A stretch of 64,000 bases of DNA from Hymenobacter sp. CRA2 (GCF_002007105.1 NZ_MVBC01000007.1:186001-250000), one strand, 5' to 3'; positions 25,671-34,110 are shown, counted from the stretch's first letter. Notes: generated by a model from the sequence alone, not told the origin. Made by a program: numbers and translations.

Positions 25671-25958
25671 ATGCCTGTGCGTTTTCTAGCAAGCGCGGTA
25701 CTGATGATACTGCTGAGCCTAGCGGTACAAGCCCAGACGGCGCCTACTTTGCCCAGCCGTCCGCACCGCATGGGCGTACCTGCCGCCCCCTCGCGCACCG
25801 CTCAGCCCTCGGCGTGGCGCAATGCGCCGGGTGCCGCTACGGCCGCACCAGCCCCGCCGCCGATGTCGCGGCAAGACCGGCAGGCTTACGAAAACTGCCC
25901 CGATCCGCAGCGCTACGCCCGCAAGCACCGGCCCGGCCGGTTGGTGCGCATCTGGTAG
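25671..25958 (+). CDS. Small exported Pro/Ala-rich protein
   Basis: A 95-residue protein starting MPVRFLASAVLMILLSLAVQ with a signal peptide ending AVQAQ. The mature part is low-complexity, rich in Pro, Ala and Arg (PAAPSRTAQPSAW, ATAAPAPPPMSRQDRQ) and ends KHRPGRLVRIW with one Cys. The ATG at 25671 places the signal peptide at the N-terminus. Not recognised. Confidence 0.5.
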   Translation: MPVRFLASAVLMILLSLAVQAQTAPTLPSRPHRMGVPAAPSRTAQPSAWRNAPGAATAAPAPPPMSRQDRQAYENCPDPQRYARKHRPGRLVRIW

Positions 25959-25996
25959 GCGCACTTCACCTCGCCTTCACGTACTTGGCCTGATTC

Positions 25997-26026
25997 TTGG
26001 CTGGCCGCGCGAAACCCCTAAATTTG
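25997..26026 (+). promoter_or_regulatory. Promoter of the DUF1573 gene (-33 TTGG, -7 TAAATTTG)
   Basis: TAAATTTG at 26019-26026 matches TAnnTTTG exactly, with TTGG at 25997-26000 and an 18-base spacer, as expected for the Bacteroidetes -33/-7 promoter. The leader is about 30 bases. It rules out the upstream ATG at 25997 as start. Confidence 0.6.
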
Positions 26027-26059
26027 TTCACCACCTCCTCTTCACAGTTTACCCGCACC

Positions 26060-26575
26060 ATGAAAAAAGCACTCGTACTGGCGCTGTCGCTCACGCTGGC
26101 CGGCTTTGCTGCCCAGGCCCAAACCGCGGCTGTACAGCCCGCCAACGCCAAAGAAAAGGTGAACGGCCCGGCCATCACCTTCGCCGAAATGAAGTATGAC
26201 TTCGGCAAAATCAAGCAGGGCGACGTAGTGGAGCACGTGTTCAAGTTCAAGAACACCGGCACCGCGCCGCTGGTCATCTCCAACATCGGTACGAGCTGCG
26301 GCTGCACCACGCCGGACTGGACCAAGGACCCCATTGCCCCCGGCAAATCGGGCACCATCACGGCTAAGTTCAACTCGGCCGGCAAAATCGGCATGCAGAA
26401 CAAGGTGCTGACCATCGAGTCGAACGCCGCCGCGGGCAACGCCATGGTGTCGCTGATCGGCGAAGTGCTGGACCCGGCCGCTGCTCCCACCGCCGAAGCC
26501 ACTAAAGAGGCTGATGCCAAGGTGAAAGCCAAAGATGGCGACACCAAACTGAAGGCCAAAGGCAAGAAGTCGTAA
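26060..26575 (+). CDS. DUF1573 domain exported protein
   Basis: A 171-residue protein with a classic signal peptide (MKKALVLALSLTLAGFAAQAQ). The DUF1573 core is ITFAEMKYDFGKIKQGDVVE, FKFKNTGTAPLVISNIGTSCG with CTTPDW, and APGKSGTITAKFNSAGK: an immunoglobulin-like ASPM-SPD-2-Hydin-type domain with a conserved Cys pair. The tail is very Lys-rich. Proteins of this type are abundant in Bacteroidetes envelopes; role unknown. Confidence 0.88.
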   Translation: MKKALVLALSLTLAGFAAQAQTAAVQPANAKEKVNGPAITFAEMKYDFGKIKQGDVVEHVFKFKNTGTAPLVISNIGTSCGCTTPDWTKDPIAPGKSGTITAKFNSAGKIGMQNKVLTIESNAAAGNAMVSLIGEVLDPAAAPTAEATKEADAKVKAKDGDTKLKAKGKKS

Positions 26576-26597
26576 TTCGACGGCGACCCTTGAAGCA

Positions 26598-26632
26598 CAA
26601 CGGCCCGGCTAGCACTGCTAGCCGGGCCGTTG
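26598..26632. terminator. Bidirectional terminator hairpin
   Basis: Perfect inverted repeat CAACGGCCCGGCTAGCA / TGCTAGCCGGGCCGTTG around a single C, between convergent DUF1573 and DUF423 genes. Confidence 0.7.
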
Positions 26633-26652
26633 CGTTAAGTGCGGATTGGGCT

Positions 26653-27033
26653 TTACGCCAGCTTCAGCGCAGCTACGGCCAGCAGCACCCAGCCGGCAAT
26701 AAGCAGTACCCCGCCGATGGGCGTGATGGCGCCGAGTTTGGTAATGCCCGTCAGGCACAGCAGGTACAGCGAGCCGCTGAAGATGACGATGCCGCCCACG
26801 AACAGCCAAGCCACGGTGCCCAGGTTCGTCAGCTCGGGGCGCACCAGGCGCAAGATGCCCACGGCCAGCAGGGCCAGCGTGTGGTAAAACTGGTAGCGCA
26901 CGGCCGTTTCGAAGGTGTCGAGGCGCTGGGTGGCCTCGAGGTGCGCCTTGAAGGCATGGGCGCCAAAGGCCCCGAGGGCCACGCCGAGGGCGCCGAGCAC
27001 GGCGGCCAGCAGCAGGATGAGGCGAGGAGTCAT
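26653..27033 (-). CDS. DUF423 membrane protein
   Basis: A 126-residue protein with four membrane helices. LGALGVALGAFGAHAFKAHL, FETAVRYQFYHTLALLAVG and FSGSLYLLCLTG are the DUF423 (YgdD/YwdK) signature in order. Inner membrane; function unknown. Confidence 0.9.
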   Translation of the reverse strand: MTPRLILLLAAVLGALGVALGAFGAHAFKAHLEATQRLDTFETAVRYQFYHTLALLAVGILRLVRPELTNLGTVAWLFVGGIVIFSGSLYLLCLTGITKLGAITPIGGVLLIAGWVLLAVAALKLA

Positions 27034-27118
27034 GTGCGGTGGATGAGGTAGATGGTGAACGAGTGAAGCAGCTCAGCGGCCTAGTAGCACAAGCCGCTGC
27101 GGATTAGAAAAGCTGGGG

Positions 27119-27814
27119 CTACTGGGCCGCCGGATAAGTCCGGTTGCCGAAGATGGCGCTGCCCACCCGGATGAGCGTGCTGCCTTCCTCGATGGCCAGG
27201 CGGTAGTCACCGCTCATGCCCATGGATATTTCGCGGAAGACATCGTCAGTGGGGAAGTACGCCGCCTTGATCTGCTGGAAATAACCGCGCAGGGTGCCGA
27301 ATTCGCGCCGCAGCTGAGCTTCGTCCTCGGTGTTGGTGGCAATGCCCATGACGCCGGCCAGGCGCACGTGCTGAAGCGCGCGCACGGTTTCGCTTTGCAG
27401 CAGCTCCTCGGCCTCGGCCCAGGAGAGGCCAAACTTGGTTTCTTCGGCCGCAATGTGAAACTGCAGCAGGCCCTGAATCACGCGTCCGGCCTTGGCCGCC
27501 TGCCGCTCGATTTCCTGCAGCAGCTTCAGGCTGTCGATGCTCTGAATGGTGTGCACGAAGGGCGCAATGTACTTGACCTTGTTGGTCTGCAGGTGGCCGA
27601 TGAGGTGCCACTCGATGTCGGCGGGCAGCTCGGGTTGCTTAGCCGTGAGCTCCTGCACGCGGTTTTCGCCGAACAGGCGCTGGCCCGCGTCGTAAGCCTG
27701 GCGGATCAGCTCGACGGGATGGGTTTTGGACACGGCCACCAGCCGAGCGCCGGTGCCGCTCAGCTCCTGCTGAAAATGGCGAATCACGGATTCTACGGAT
27801 TGTTCGGATTTCAC
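27119..27814 (-). CDS. YggS/PROSC-family PLP homeostasis protein
   Basis: A 231-residue PLP-binding barrel protein. LVAVSKTHPVELIRQAYDAG carries the PLP lysine; FGENRVQEL, WHLIGHLQTNKVKYI, EETKFGLSW, GMSGDYRLAI and LIRVGSAIFG complete the family. It buffers PLP and affects amino-acid pools. The start is unusual: a GTG at 27814 with about the first dozen codons (MKSEQSVESVIRHF) written in the AATCCGT repeat at 27781-27819. Bacteroidetes relatives as I recall them start with an unrelated helix of about the same length. Confidence 0.9.
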   Translation of the reverse strand: MKSEQSVESVIRHFQQELSGTGARLVAVSKTHPVELIRQAYDAGQRLFGENRVQELTAKQPELPADIEWHLIGHLQTNKVKYIAPFVHTIQSIDSLKLLQEIERQAAKAGRVIQGLLQFHIAAEETKFGLSWAEAEELLQSETVRALQHVRLAGVMGIATNTEDEAQLRREFGTLRGYFQQIKAAYFPTDDVFREISMGMSGDYRLAIEEGSTLIRVGSAIFGNRTYPAAQ

Positions 27815-27819
27815 GGATG
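27781..27819 (-). repeat. AATCCGT-type intergenic repeat, copy 1 (inside a CDS start)
   Basis: Read on the minus strand it contains ATCCGTGAAATCCGAACAAT followed by CCGTAGAATCCGTGATTC: several AATCCG words at short spacing, ending AATCCGTGATT. It forms the start of the YggS gene and is inverted relative to copy 2. Confidence 0.6.
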
Positions 27820-27940
27820 TTGTAGACGATTGAGGCGGAAAGAGAAAGCCGCAATGGCCGCTCCTGGAAGTACTTTCTTTAACAGAACGGGGCTGCGCAG
27901 CTGCAGACTTACGGCTTCCGGAACGACTAACAGCTATTCA

Positions 27941-27982
27941 CGAAATCCGGTTAATCCGTCAAACCAGCCCCAATCCGTGATT
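27941..27982 (+). repeat. AATCCGT-type intergenic repeat, copy 2
   Basis: CGAAATCCGGTTAATCCGTC, then a spacer and AATCCGTGATT (27972-27982). It ends at the stop codon of the VWA gene. With copy 1 it forms an 11-base inverted repeat about 200 bases apart. Confidence 0.6.
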
Positions 27983-29031
27983 TAGTCTTCCATGGCGTTG
28001 GTGAGGAAAGTGTTTTTCAGCGCCAGCCACAGCAGCCACAGCCCGAGGCACCAGTACAGGTAATACCGGTAATAGTCGTGGGTGTTGCGGTAGCGGGTGA
28101 GCTTGATTTCGGATTGCTCCAGGCCATTGATACGGGTGAAGATGCGCTGTAGGGCCGTGTTGTCGGTAGCACGGAAGAACTGGCCTTCGCCCACGCTGGC
28201 AATCTGGCGCATGGTCGTCTCGTCGAGGCGCGTCTCCACGTAGCGCGGGCGGCCCAACTCGTCTTTGCCGTAGGGCACGCGCCCGTCCTTGCCCAGCCCG
28301 ATGGTGTAAATGCGCAGCCCAAAGGTGTGGGCCAGCTGGGCGGCCGTGAGCGGATCGAGGGCACCGGCGGTGTTTTCGCCATCCGACAGCAAAATGCAGA
28401 CGCGGGCGTGGCCCGGCGCGGCGCGCAGGCGGTTGGTGGCCACGCCCAGCGCCGTCCCGATGGCCGTGCCGTCGGTCGGAATCAGGCCCAGGCGCAGGCC
28501 CTGCAGCTCTTCCTGCAGCAGCTCGTAATCGGTGGTGAGCGGCAGCACGGAGTACGCGTCGCCGGCAAAGGCAACCAGGCCGATTCGGTCACCGCGGCGG
28601 CCCTGCACGAAGGCCTGCGCCACGCGCTTGGCGGCTTCGAGGCGGTTGGGGCGCAGGTCCTGCAGTTCCATGGAAGCCGACACGTCCACCACCAGCACAA
28701 TATCAATGCCGCGGCCGGATTGCTCCACCCGCTCGTCGGGGCGCTGGGGGCGGGCCAGGGCCAGCACGCCGGCCATCAGGCTCAGCCCGAGTACGATATC
28801 GGGGATGAAGCGCAGCAGGGCGCTCCAATGGCCGCGCGCCTGTCCCCGCACGAAAGCCACGCCCAGCTGCTGGCGGCGGTGCTGGGCCAGCCCTTCGCGC
28901 AGCAGGAACAGTAGCACCACGGCCGGCAGCAGCAGCAGTGCGCGCGGGTGCGCCCAGGTGTAGCTGGTGAGCGTGCTGTAGCGCAGCCCATCGAACAACG
29001 GCGCCAGAAAGTGCTGCCAGAATTGATCCAT
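27982..29031 (-). CDS. BatA-like VWA-domain membrane protein
   Basis: A 349-residue protein starting MDQFWQHFLAP. N-terminal membrane helices (ALLLLPAVVLLFLLREG, IVLGLSLMAGVLALARP) are followed by a von Willebrand A domain with a complete MIDAS: DVSASM, then TDGTAIG and LLSDGENTAGA. A last membrane helix is near the C-terminus (YLYWCLGLWLLWLALKN). This is the BatA layout of Bacteroides aerotolerance operons. A TACCTTTC word ends 7 bases before the ATG. The stop codon overlaps the repeat at 27941-27982. Confidence 0.9.
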   Translation of the reverse strand: MDQFWQHFLAPLFDGLRYSTLTSYTWAHPRALLLLPAVVLLFLLREGLAQHRRQQLGVAFVRGQARGHWSALLRFIPDIVLGLSLMAGVLALARPQRPDERVEQSGRGIDIVLVVDVSASMELQDLRPNRLEAAKRVAQAFVQGRRGDRIGLVAFAGDAYSVLPLTTDYELLQEELQGLRLGLIPTDGTAIGTALGVATNRLRAAPGHARVCILLSDGENTAGALDPLTAAQLAHTFGLRIYTIGLGKDGRVPYGKDELGRPRYVETRLDETTMRQIASVGEGQFFRATDNTALQRIFTRINGLEQSEIKLTRYRNTHDYYRYYLYWCLGLWLLWLALKNTFLTNAMED

Positions 29032-29085
29032 GCGAGCCGAAAGGTACGCACGAAACCGCGCCGGAAACAGCCCCGCGCAGGGCAA

Positions 29086-30048
29086 TTAAGCCATCGGGCG
29101 GCGCTGCCGGGCGGCCCGTACCAGGGCGAAGCGGCGGTCGGCGAAGTGGCGCAACGAGTCGAGGGCGTGGTCGGTTTGCTCCGCGGCTTCGTCGGGCTGC
29201 TGGTTGCCGTAAATGATGCGGTCGGAGAGGCGCAGGGCAGTGGCTACGTCGGCGTCGCCCTGGTAGAGCGCCACGATTTCGCGGGTCGTCAGGGTATTCA
29301 GCGAGTTGCCCTCCAGGCGCGCCAGGTAGTTCTTCCAGAGCGTAATGGCGCGCTCCATGTTGGCCAGGGAGCGGCTGAGCTGGAACCGCTCCAGGTGGCG
29401 CGTGTACTGGGCCAGAAAGTACACGTGGTTGCGGGCCATGCGGTAGAGCCGGTAGCGGCGGCGCAGGTTGCGCCCAAACGTCCACCACACCACGCCCGCC
29501 GTCACCAGCACGGCGGCCAGCGCCGCCGCGAGGTAGGGGTAGTTGAACCGCTCGGGCATGGGCAGCAGCGCGGTATTCTGGCGCAGCGGGGGCAGCTCAT
29601 CCGTAGGCGGCAGCACCGGGGCGGTGCGCACCAGCCGCACGCCAGTGGGTTGGGCATAGAGCAGCACGGTGTCGCGGCCGCGCAGCAGCGTCACGGGCAG
29701 GCGCAGCGTCTGCACCGAGTCCAGCGAAAACGTGCGCAGCGTGTAGCGGCAACGATCGAGGCTGAGCCCCTGGCGCGTCTGGGTGGGCCAGTAGCGGCGC
29801 CGCACGTACTCAAAGGGCTTGAACTCGGCCGTAGAATCGGGGAAAATGACGTTCAGCGACGGTGAATGGCGAAACGTCAACTCGTAGTCGATGAGGGCAC
29901 CCACCTGCGTGGTGGAGCGTACAAAGCGGGCCACCGGCACCGAGTCGGGGGCGGCCGTGGTGGTGCCCTGCGAGCGGCCGGCTTGCGCAGCCGCGGGCAG
30001 GAGCAGGCCGAGCAGCAGGCCGGCCGCTATGTAGCCACGCCGCCTCAC
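29086..30048 (-). CDS. Bat-operon membrane protein of unknown function
   Basis: A 320-residue protein. The GTG at 30048 overlaps the stop of the DUF58 gene in GTGA, giving translational coupling, and yields a clean signal peptide (GYIAAGLLLGLLLPAAAQAG). A beta-rich exported part (VGALIDYELTFRHSPSLNVI, FKPFEYVRRRYWPTQT) is followed by one membrane helix (YLAAALAAVLVTAGVVWWTF) and a helical cytoplasmic part. Position between DUF58 and BatA matches the unnamed membrane protein of such operons (DUF4381-like). The open frame continues upstream of 30048, but that part is inside the DUF58 gene. Confidence 0.75.
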   Translation of the reverse strand: MRRRGYIAAGLLLGLLLPAAAQAGRSQGTTTAAPDSVPVARFVRSTTQVGALIDYELTFRHSPSLNVIFPDSTAEFKPFEYVRRRYWPTQTRQGLSLDRCRYTLRTFSLDSVQTLRLPVTLLRGRDTVLLYAQPTGVRLVRTAPVLPPTDELPPLRQNTALLPMPERFNYPYLAAALAAVLVTAGVVWWTFGRNLRRRYRLYRMARNHVYFLAQYTRHLERFQLSRSLANMERAITLWKNYLARLEGNSLNTLTTREIVALYQGDADVATALRLSDRIIYGNQQPDEAAEQTDHALDSLRHFADRRFALVRAARQRRPMA

Positions 30049-30965
30049 GAGGCGCTGCCCGGTGGTTGGGCTCCGCGCTGGTTGCGCAGGCGGAACAGGT
30101 TCACGAGCTGGGGCACGTAATCTACGTTGGTGGTGATGCTCAAAAACGAGGTGCGGTGCCGCCGGCAGATCTGCCCGATTTGCTCCCGGTTCTGCTCGGT
30201 GGTGGCCCGGTAGCGCGCCCGCCAGGCTTTCGACGACGTATTGACCCACACCGTGCGCCCGGTTTCCTGGTCGCGCAGCGGCACGATGCCCAGCGGCGGA
30301 AATTCCTGTTCGCGCGGATCGAGCAGCTGCACCACGATGAGGTCGTGCTTGCGGGCCAGCATGGTCAGCTCCCGCTCGTAGTCCGCGTCGATGAAGTCGG
30401 AGAGCAGCAGCACCAGGCTGCGGCGCTTGAGCAGGCTCAGGGCCTGCCGGATGCCGGCGGCCACGTCGGTGCCCGCGTGCTCGGGCTGCAGGTCAAACAA
30501 CGACTTGATAAGCGCATACGTGTGGCGCAGGCCCTTGCCCGGCGGCCGGTACAGCTCCTTCTGGTCGGAAAAGGCCAGCACGCCCAGCTGCGCGTCCTGC
30601 CGGGCCGCCGACAGCGCTAGAATGCCGCAGATTTCGCGGGCCACGTCCAGCTTGCGCCGGCCTTCGGCGCCCACCTGCTGCGAGCGGCTCACGTCGAGCA
30701 GCAGCAGCACCGACTGCTCCCGTTCCTCCTTGTAGGTCTTCACGAAGGTGCCGTGGCCCTTGGCCGACACGGCCCAGTCGATGGCCCGCACCTCGTCGCC
30801 GTACTGGTACTGACGCACATCGTCGAATTCCAGCCCGGTGCCCTTGAACACGGAGTGGAAGTCGCCCTGCAACTGGGCATCCACCACCTTGCGGATGCGG
30901 ATTTCGAGCTGGCGCAGGCGGCGCAGAATGGCCTGCAAAGACGTATCGGGGGCGGATGGAGTCAT
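30045..30965 (-). CDS. DUF58 domain protein of the Bat-like operon
   Basis: A 306-residue protein. LEIRIRKVVDAQLQGDFHS, GTGLEFDDVRQYQYGDEVRA and IDWAVSAKGHGTFVKTYKEE are the DUF58 core. The second half is VWA-like (LLLLDVSRSQQVG, LVLLLSDFIDADYE). First visible gene of a three-gene minus-strand unit with the two membrane proteins downstream. The MoxR ATPase that usually heads this operon is not present here: the gene upstream runs the other way. Confidence 0.9.
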   Translation of the reverse strand: MTPSAPDTSLQAILRRLRQLEIRIRKVVDAQLQGDFHSVFKGTGLEFDDVRQYQYGDEVRAIDWAVSAKGHGTFVKTYKEEREQSVLLLLDVSRSQQVGAEGRRKLDVAREICGILALSAARQDAQLGVLAFSDQKELYRPPGKGLRHTYALIKSLFDLQPEHAGTDVAAGIRQALSLLKRRSLVLLLSDFIDADYERELTMLARKHDLIVVQLLDPREQEFPPLGIVPLRDQETGRTVWVNTSSKAWRARYRATTEQNREQIGQICRRHRTSFLSITTNVDYVPQLVNLFRLRNQRGAQPPGSAS

Positions 30966-31003
30966 GGCCGGGCGGCTAAAATAACGGTACGGTGCCCAAG
31001 TGC

Positions 31004-31011
31004 TATTTTTG
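31004..31011 (+). promoter_or_regulatory. -7 element TATTTTTG, leaderless arrangement
   Basis: Exact TAnnTTTG followed by TGGC and a GTG start at 31016. Confidence 0.45.
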
Positions 31012-31015
31012 TGGC

Positions 31016-31375
31016 GTGAAGAATTCCTGGTTAGTACTCGTTCTAAGCCTTGCCACGCTGCTGTTTAGCCAGTGCGACCGGCCCGAAGACCCCACGCCGC
31101 CCGCCAAACTGCTGCCCCGGGGGCAGATGGTGGAACTGCTGGTGGATATGCACCTGACGGAAGCCCGCGTGGAAGCCTCCCGCCTGCCGCCCGATTCGGC
31201 GCACGTGCTGTACCGGCAGCAGGCACGTGAAATATTCTGGCGCCACAGCACCGACGAGGCCACGTTCAAGCAAAGCCTGCAGTACTACGGCGTGCACGGC
31301 AAGGACCTGGAGGAAATCTACGGCGCCGTCGTCGACAGCCTGGGCGTGCGGGAACTGAAGCTGCCCAAGCAGTAA
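31016..31375 (+). CDS. DUF4296 domain lipoprotein
   Basis: A 119-residue protein from the GTG at 31016, which puts the hydrophobic signal NSWLVLVLSLATLLFSQC at the very N-terminus with a possible lipid-modified Cys20. The DUF4296 core is MVELLVDMHLTEARVEASRL, YRQQAREIFWRHSTDEATFK and LQYYGVHGKDLEEIY. An ATG at 30992 lies before the -7 element and would add MPKCYFCG, so I reject it. Function unknown; the family is restricted to Bacteroidetes. Confidence 0.82.
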   Translation: MKNSWLVLVLSLATLLFSQCDRPEDPTPPAKLLPRGQMVELLVDMHLTEARVEASRLPPDSAHVLYRQQAREIFWRHSTDEATFKQSLQYYGVHGKDLEEIYGAVVDSLGVRELKLPKQ

Positions 31376-31384
31376 GGCTGGCGC

Positions 31385-31738
31385 CTAAATCAGCCGGCTG
31401 CCGTTGGGCAGCGGCCCCGCAAACGAGGCCAGCACAATGCGGCCTTCGGTATCGGCGGCGCCGGTTACGAGTACTTCGGAGCGGAATTTTCCGACCTGCT
31501 TGGGCGGAAAGTTGACCACGCACAGCACCTGCCGGCCCACCAGCGTTTCGGGCGTGTAGAGGGCCGTAATCTGGGCGCTGGATTTCTTCAGGCCGATTTC
31601 CGGGCCCAGGTCAATGAGCAGGCGAAAAGCGGGTTTGCGCGCTTCGGGGAAGGGGTGAACCTCCAAGATGGTGCCCACGCGCAGGTCGACGCGCTCAAAA
31701 TCGGCCCAGGAAATAAAATCAGAATCAGGAGTAGACAT
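31385..31738 (-). CDS. csaA: CsaA-like tRNA-binding protein
   Basis: A 117-residue OB-fold protein of the usual CsaA length. SWADFERVDLRVGTILEVHP, PAFRLLIDLGPEIGLKKSSA and QVLCVVNFPPKQVGKFRSEV are the EMAP-II/tRNA-binding-domain hallmarks. CsaA binds tRNA and has chaperone-like activity in Bacillus. Cytoplasmic homodimer expected. Confidence 0.92.
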   Translation of the reverse strand: MSTPDSDFISWADFERVDLRVGTILEVHPFPEARKPAFRLLIDLGPEIGLKKSSAQITALYTPETLVGRQVLCVVNFPPKQVGKFRSEVLVTGAADTEGRIVLASFAGPLPNGSRLI

Positions 31739-31742
31739 AGCC

Positions 31743-31750
31743 GCAAGGTA
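31743..31750 (-). promoter_or_regulatory. -7-like element TACCTTGC next to the csaA start
   Basis: Near match to TAnnTTTG, four bases before the csaA ATG at 31738. Confidence 0.35.
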
Positions 31751-31782
31751 AGCCGGCAGGGGCTTTTTGCGGCCAAAAATAA

Positions 31783-31836
31783 AGCCGCCGGCCCCTGCAC
31801 GCAGCTACATAAGACTGCGTGCAGGGGCCGGCGGCT
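31783..31836 (-). terminator. Long terminator hairpin
   Basis: A 22-base perfect stem (AGCCGCCGGCCCCTGCACGC plus AG) with a 10-base loop. On the minus strand it is followed by TTTATTTTT and ends the DUF922 gene. Confidence 0.8.
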
Positions 31837-31844
31837 GTTGCGGT

Positions 31845-32480
31845 CTAGCGGCCAGCCGATGCCGTGCCGGTAGCGGCCGGGGCGGTAAAGGCCTGCAAGT
31901 CATTGAGGCGGCGCAGCACCTGCTCGTCCCAGGCTTTCTGCTTCACCACGTTCAGGCCGTGGTTGGTGTCCACGTCGTAGCGCTGCTGCTCGCGCTGCCA
32001 GTTGGCAATGGCCACTTTCATCACGTTGTTGAAAGCCGGCTGTAGATGCTCGCAGTCGAACTTGAGCGTCGCCAGCTTCTGGCGCAACTGCCGGGCGTGC
32101 ACCTCCGTCAGGTCGAAGTGCACTTGCTCGTGGTGCAGCAGCGCTACCGATTCGGTGTGCGGCGCCTTCACCCACGACTCCGCAGGCGTGAACGTAGCCT
32201 GCACGTTGGCCGAGAATACGTAGTCCTGGCAGCCGATCTGGGCACCGATGTTGGCCGTGGTCAGGGCGTGCAACGGGTCAGCGGTGTTGGGGCGCCCTTT
32301 GAAGTCGGCCCAGGTAAGCGGCCGCGACGCTGACCAGGCCAGCATTTCGGGCTTGGCCTGCGCCGGCGCCTGCTTAGGCGCGGGACCCTGAGGGGCTACG
32401 GATGGAGCTGCCGACGCAGCCGGGGCCGCAAACGGGAGCATGACGCGCATGAGCAGCGGAAGCAAGAAGAAATTGAGCAT
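31845..32480 (-). CDS. DUF922 zinc-dependent protease-like protein
   Basis: A 211-residue exported protein. After a hydrophobic N-terminus and an Ala/Pro-rich linker comes LAWSASRPLTWADFKGRPN, the typical DUF922 opening, and then LLHHEQVHFDLTEVHARQL with the zinc motif HEQVH. Predicted metallopeptidase facing the periplasm or outside; substrate unknown. Confidence 0.85.
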   Translation of the reverse strand: MLNFFLLPLLMRVMLPFAAPAASAAPSVAPQGPAPKQAPAQAKPEMLAWSASRPLTWADFKGRPNTADPLHALTTANIGAQIGCQDYVFSANVQATFTPAESWVKAPHTESVALLHHEQVHFDLTEVHARQLRQKLATLKFDCEHLQPAFNNVMKVAIANWQREQQRYDVDTNHGLNVVKQKAWDEQVLRRLNDLQAFTAPAATGTASAGR

Positions 32481-32522
32481 ATCGGCGCAACCTGGTGAAG
32501 CAAAGCTACGTAGTCTGCTGCT

Positions 32523-33902
32523 TCAACGCCGCAGTGTCGCGGATTCGTTCACTGCCGGGCCGGCTATTCCGGCGTCCTGCGTTTCGCGCTGAAACCGCCA
32601 CAGCAGCACCCCCGCTACCAGCGACAAGCCCGCCAGCAGGCCCGTCCATACGCCCGGCGCGCCCCAGTGGAGCACAAAGCCCAGCAAATAGCTCAGCGGC
32701 AGCGCTACCACCCAGTAGGACAGTAAGGCCACTACGGAAGGAATCTTCACGTCTTCGAGCCCCCGCAGGGCGCCGAGGCCAACCACCTGTATGCCGTCGG
32801 AAATCTGAAACAGAGCGGCAATCAGCAGCAGGGAAGCCGCCTGATTTACCACGGCCGGGTCGGAGTTGTAGAGTGTGGGGATGAAGTGGCGCAGTGCCAC
32901 CAGCAGCAGCCCCATGCTGCCCATAAATGCCAGCGTGAGCAGGTAAGCGGCAAAACCGGCCCGGCGCGCTTCCAGCGCCTGGCCCAGCCCGCGTAGGTTG
33001 CCCACCCGGATGGTGGCGGCGGTGGCAATACCGCTGGCCGCCATGTACGTTACCGAAGCCACGTTGATGGCAATCTGGTGCGCGGCCTGAATGGTGGCCC
33101 CTAGCCAGCCCGCCATGATGGCCGACACACTGAAGGCGCCCACTTCGAACACCATTTGCGCGCCGATGGGCAGGCCCAGGCCCAGCAGGCGGCCCTGGGT
33201 GTCCCGGTCCAGCGCCCAGCTCTGAATAACGTCGCGGTAGGGCTGCAGGCGGCGGGCCCGCAGCACGTAAGCGGCCATCAGGCCCGCCATGAGGGTGCGG
33301 GCCAGCACCGTAGCCACGGCCGCGCCCATCATGCCCATGGCCGGCGCTCCGAGCTTGCCAAACACCAGCGCGTAGCACAGCACCCCGTTGACCACGTTGG
33401 CCAGAATGGAGAGCTGCATGGCCTGGCGCGTCAGCCCGAGGCCTTCGGCAAACTGACGGAAGCCCTGAAACACCATCAGCGGAATCAAGGACAGCAGCAT
33501 GACGCGAATCCAGGGCGCGGCCAGCGCCACCACGGCTGGGGGCTGGTGCAGGTAGGGCAGCAGGGGCGTGAGGGCCCAGCCGAGGCCGGCCAGCACCACG
33601 CCCGTTACCGTGCAGAGCACTACCCCGCCGGTGAGCAGGCGGCTGATCTGGGGCACGTCGCGTTGGCCGTCGGCGGCCGCTACCAGGGGCGTAATGCCCA
33701 TGGAAATGCCCAGGCCCAGCACCATGAGCACCGTTACCACGCTCACGCCCAACGATACGGCTGCCAGCGGCACCGTGCCCGTGTGACCCACCGCCACGCT
33801 GTCGACCACGTTGACCAGCACGTGGCCGAGTTGACTCAGCACCACGGGGTAGGCCAGCAGCGCGGTCGGACGAAAATGGGAGCGTAGATCAGCCAGGGCC
33901 AT
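32523..33902 (-). CDS. MATE-family multidrug efflux transporter
   Basis: A 459-residue inner-membrane protein with about 12 helices. Family segments are ALLAYPVVLSQLGHVLVNVV with DSVAVGHTG, LGISMGITPLVAAADGQRD, GLPIGAQMVFEVGAFSVSAI and QIAINVASVTYMAASGIATA. NorM-like cation-coupled drug antiporter. I use the ATG at 33902: the other candidate (33926) lies inside the expected transcription start region of the TACCTTTG element at 33924-33931. Confidence 0.92.
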   Translation of the reverse strand: MALADLRSHFRPTALLAYPVVLSQLGHVLVNVVDSVAVGHTGTVPLAAVSLGVSVVTVLMVLGLGISMGITPLVAAADGQRDVPQISRLLTGGVVLCTVTGVVLAGLGWALTPLLPYLHQPPAVVALAAPWIRVMLLSLIPLMVFQGFRQFAEGLGLTRQAMQLSILANVVNGVLCYALVFGKLGAPAMGMMGAAVATVLARTLMAGLMAAYVLRARRLQPYRDVIQSWALDRDTQGRLLGLGLPIGAQMVFEVGAFSVSAIMAGWLGATIQAAHQIAINVASVTYMAASGIATAATIRVGNLRGLGQALEARRAGFAAYLLTLAFMGSMGLLLVALRHFIPTLYNSDPAVVNQAASLLLIAALFQISDGIQVVGLGALRGLEDVKIPSVVALLSYWVVALPLSYLLGFVLHWGAPGVWTGLLAGLSLVAGVLLWRFQRETQDAGIAGPAVNESATLRR

Positions 33903-33923
33903 AAGCAAGGTGGAAAAGGGCCG

Positions 33924-33931
33924 CAAAGGTA
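33924..33931 (-). promoter_or_regulatory. -7 element TACCTTTG of the MATE gene
   Basis: Exact match, 21 bases before the ATG at 33902. Confidence 0.5.
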
Positions 33932-34046
33932 CGGCTTCCGGCGCCGGCAGCCCGTGGTTGAGTCTCTCTGCGGCGGTGCCGACGTAGTAGAACCGAAGTG
34001 AATCAGCTGGTTTTAGCGCCGGGGCGCACGGACATTTCTCAGTGCG

Positions 34047-34080
34047 AAAAAAATGGGGCCAGCTATATCAGCCGACCCCA
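34047..34080 (-). terminator. Rho-independent terminator of egtD
   Basis: On the minus strand, TGGGGTCGGCT / AGCTGGCCCCA (two mismatches), loop GATAT, followed by seven Ts. It lies about 30 bases after the egtD stop. Confidence 0.8.
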
Positions 34081-34110
34081 TGAGTTCAGAAGCAAAGAAG
34101 GCCGCGGACT

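Noticed and set aside
30049-30249. Upstream extension of the Bat-operon membrane protein
   Set aside because: It lies inside the DUF58 coding region, and the GTG at 30048 gives a clean signal peptide and a 4-base stop/start overlap.
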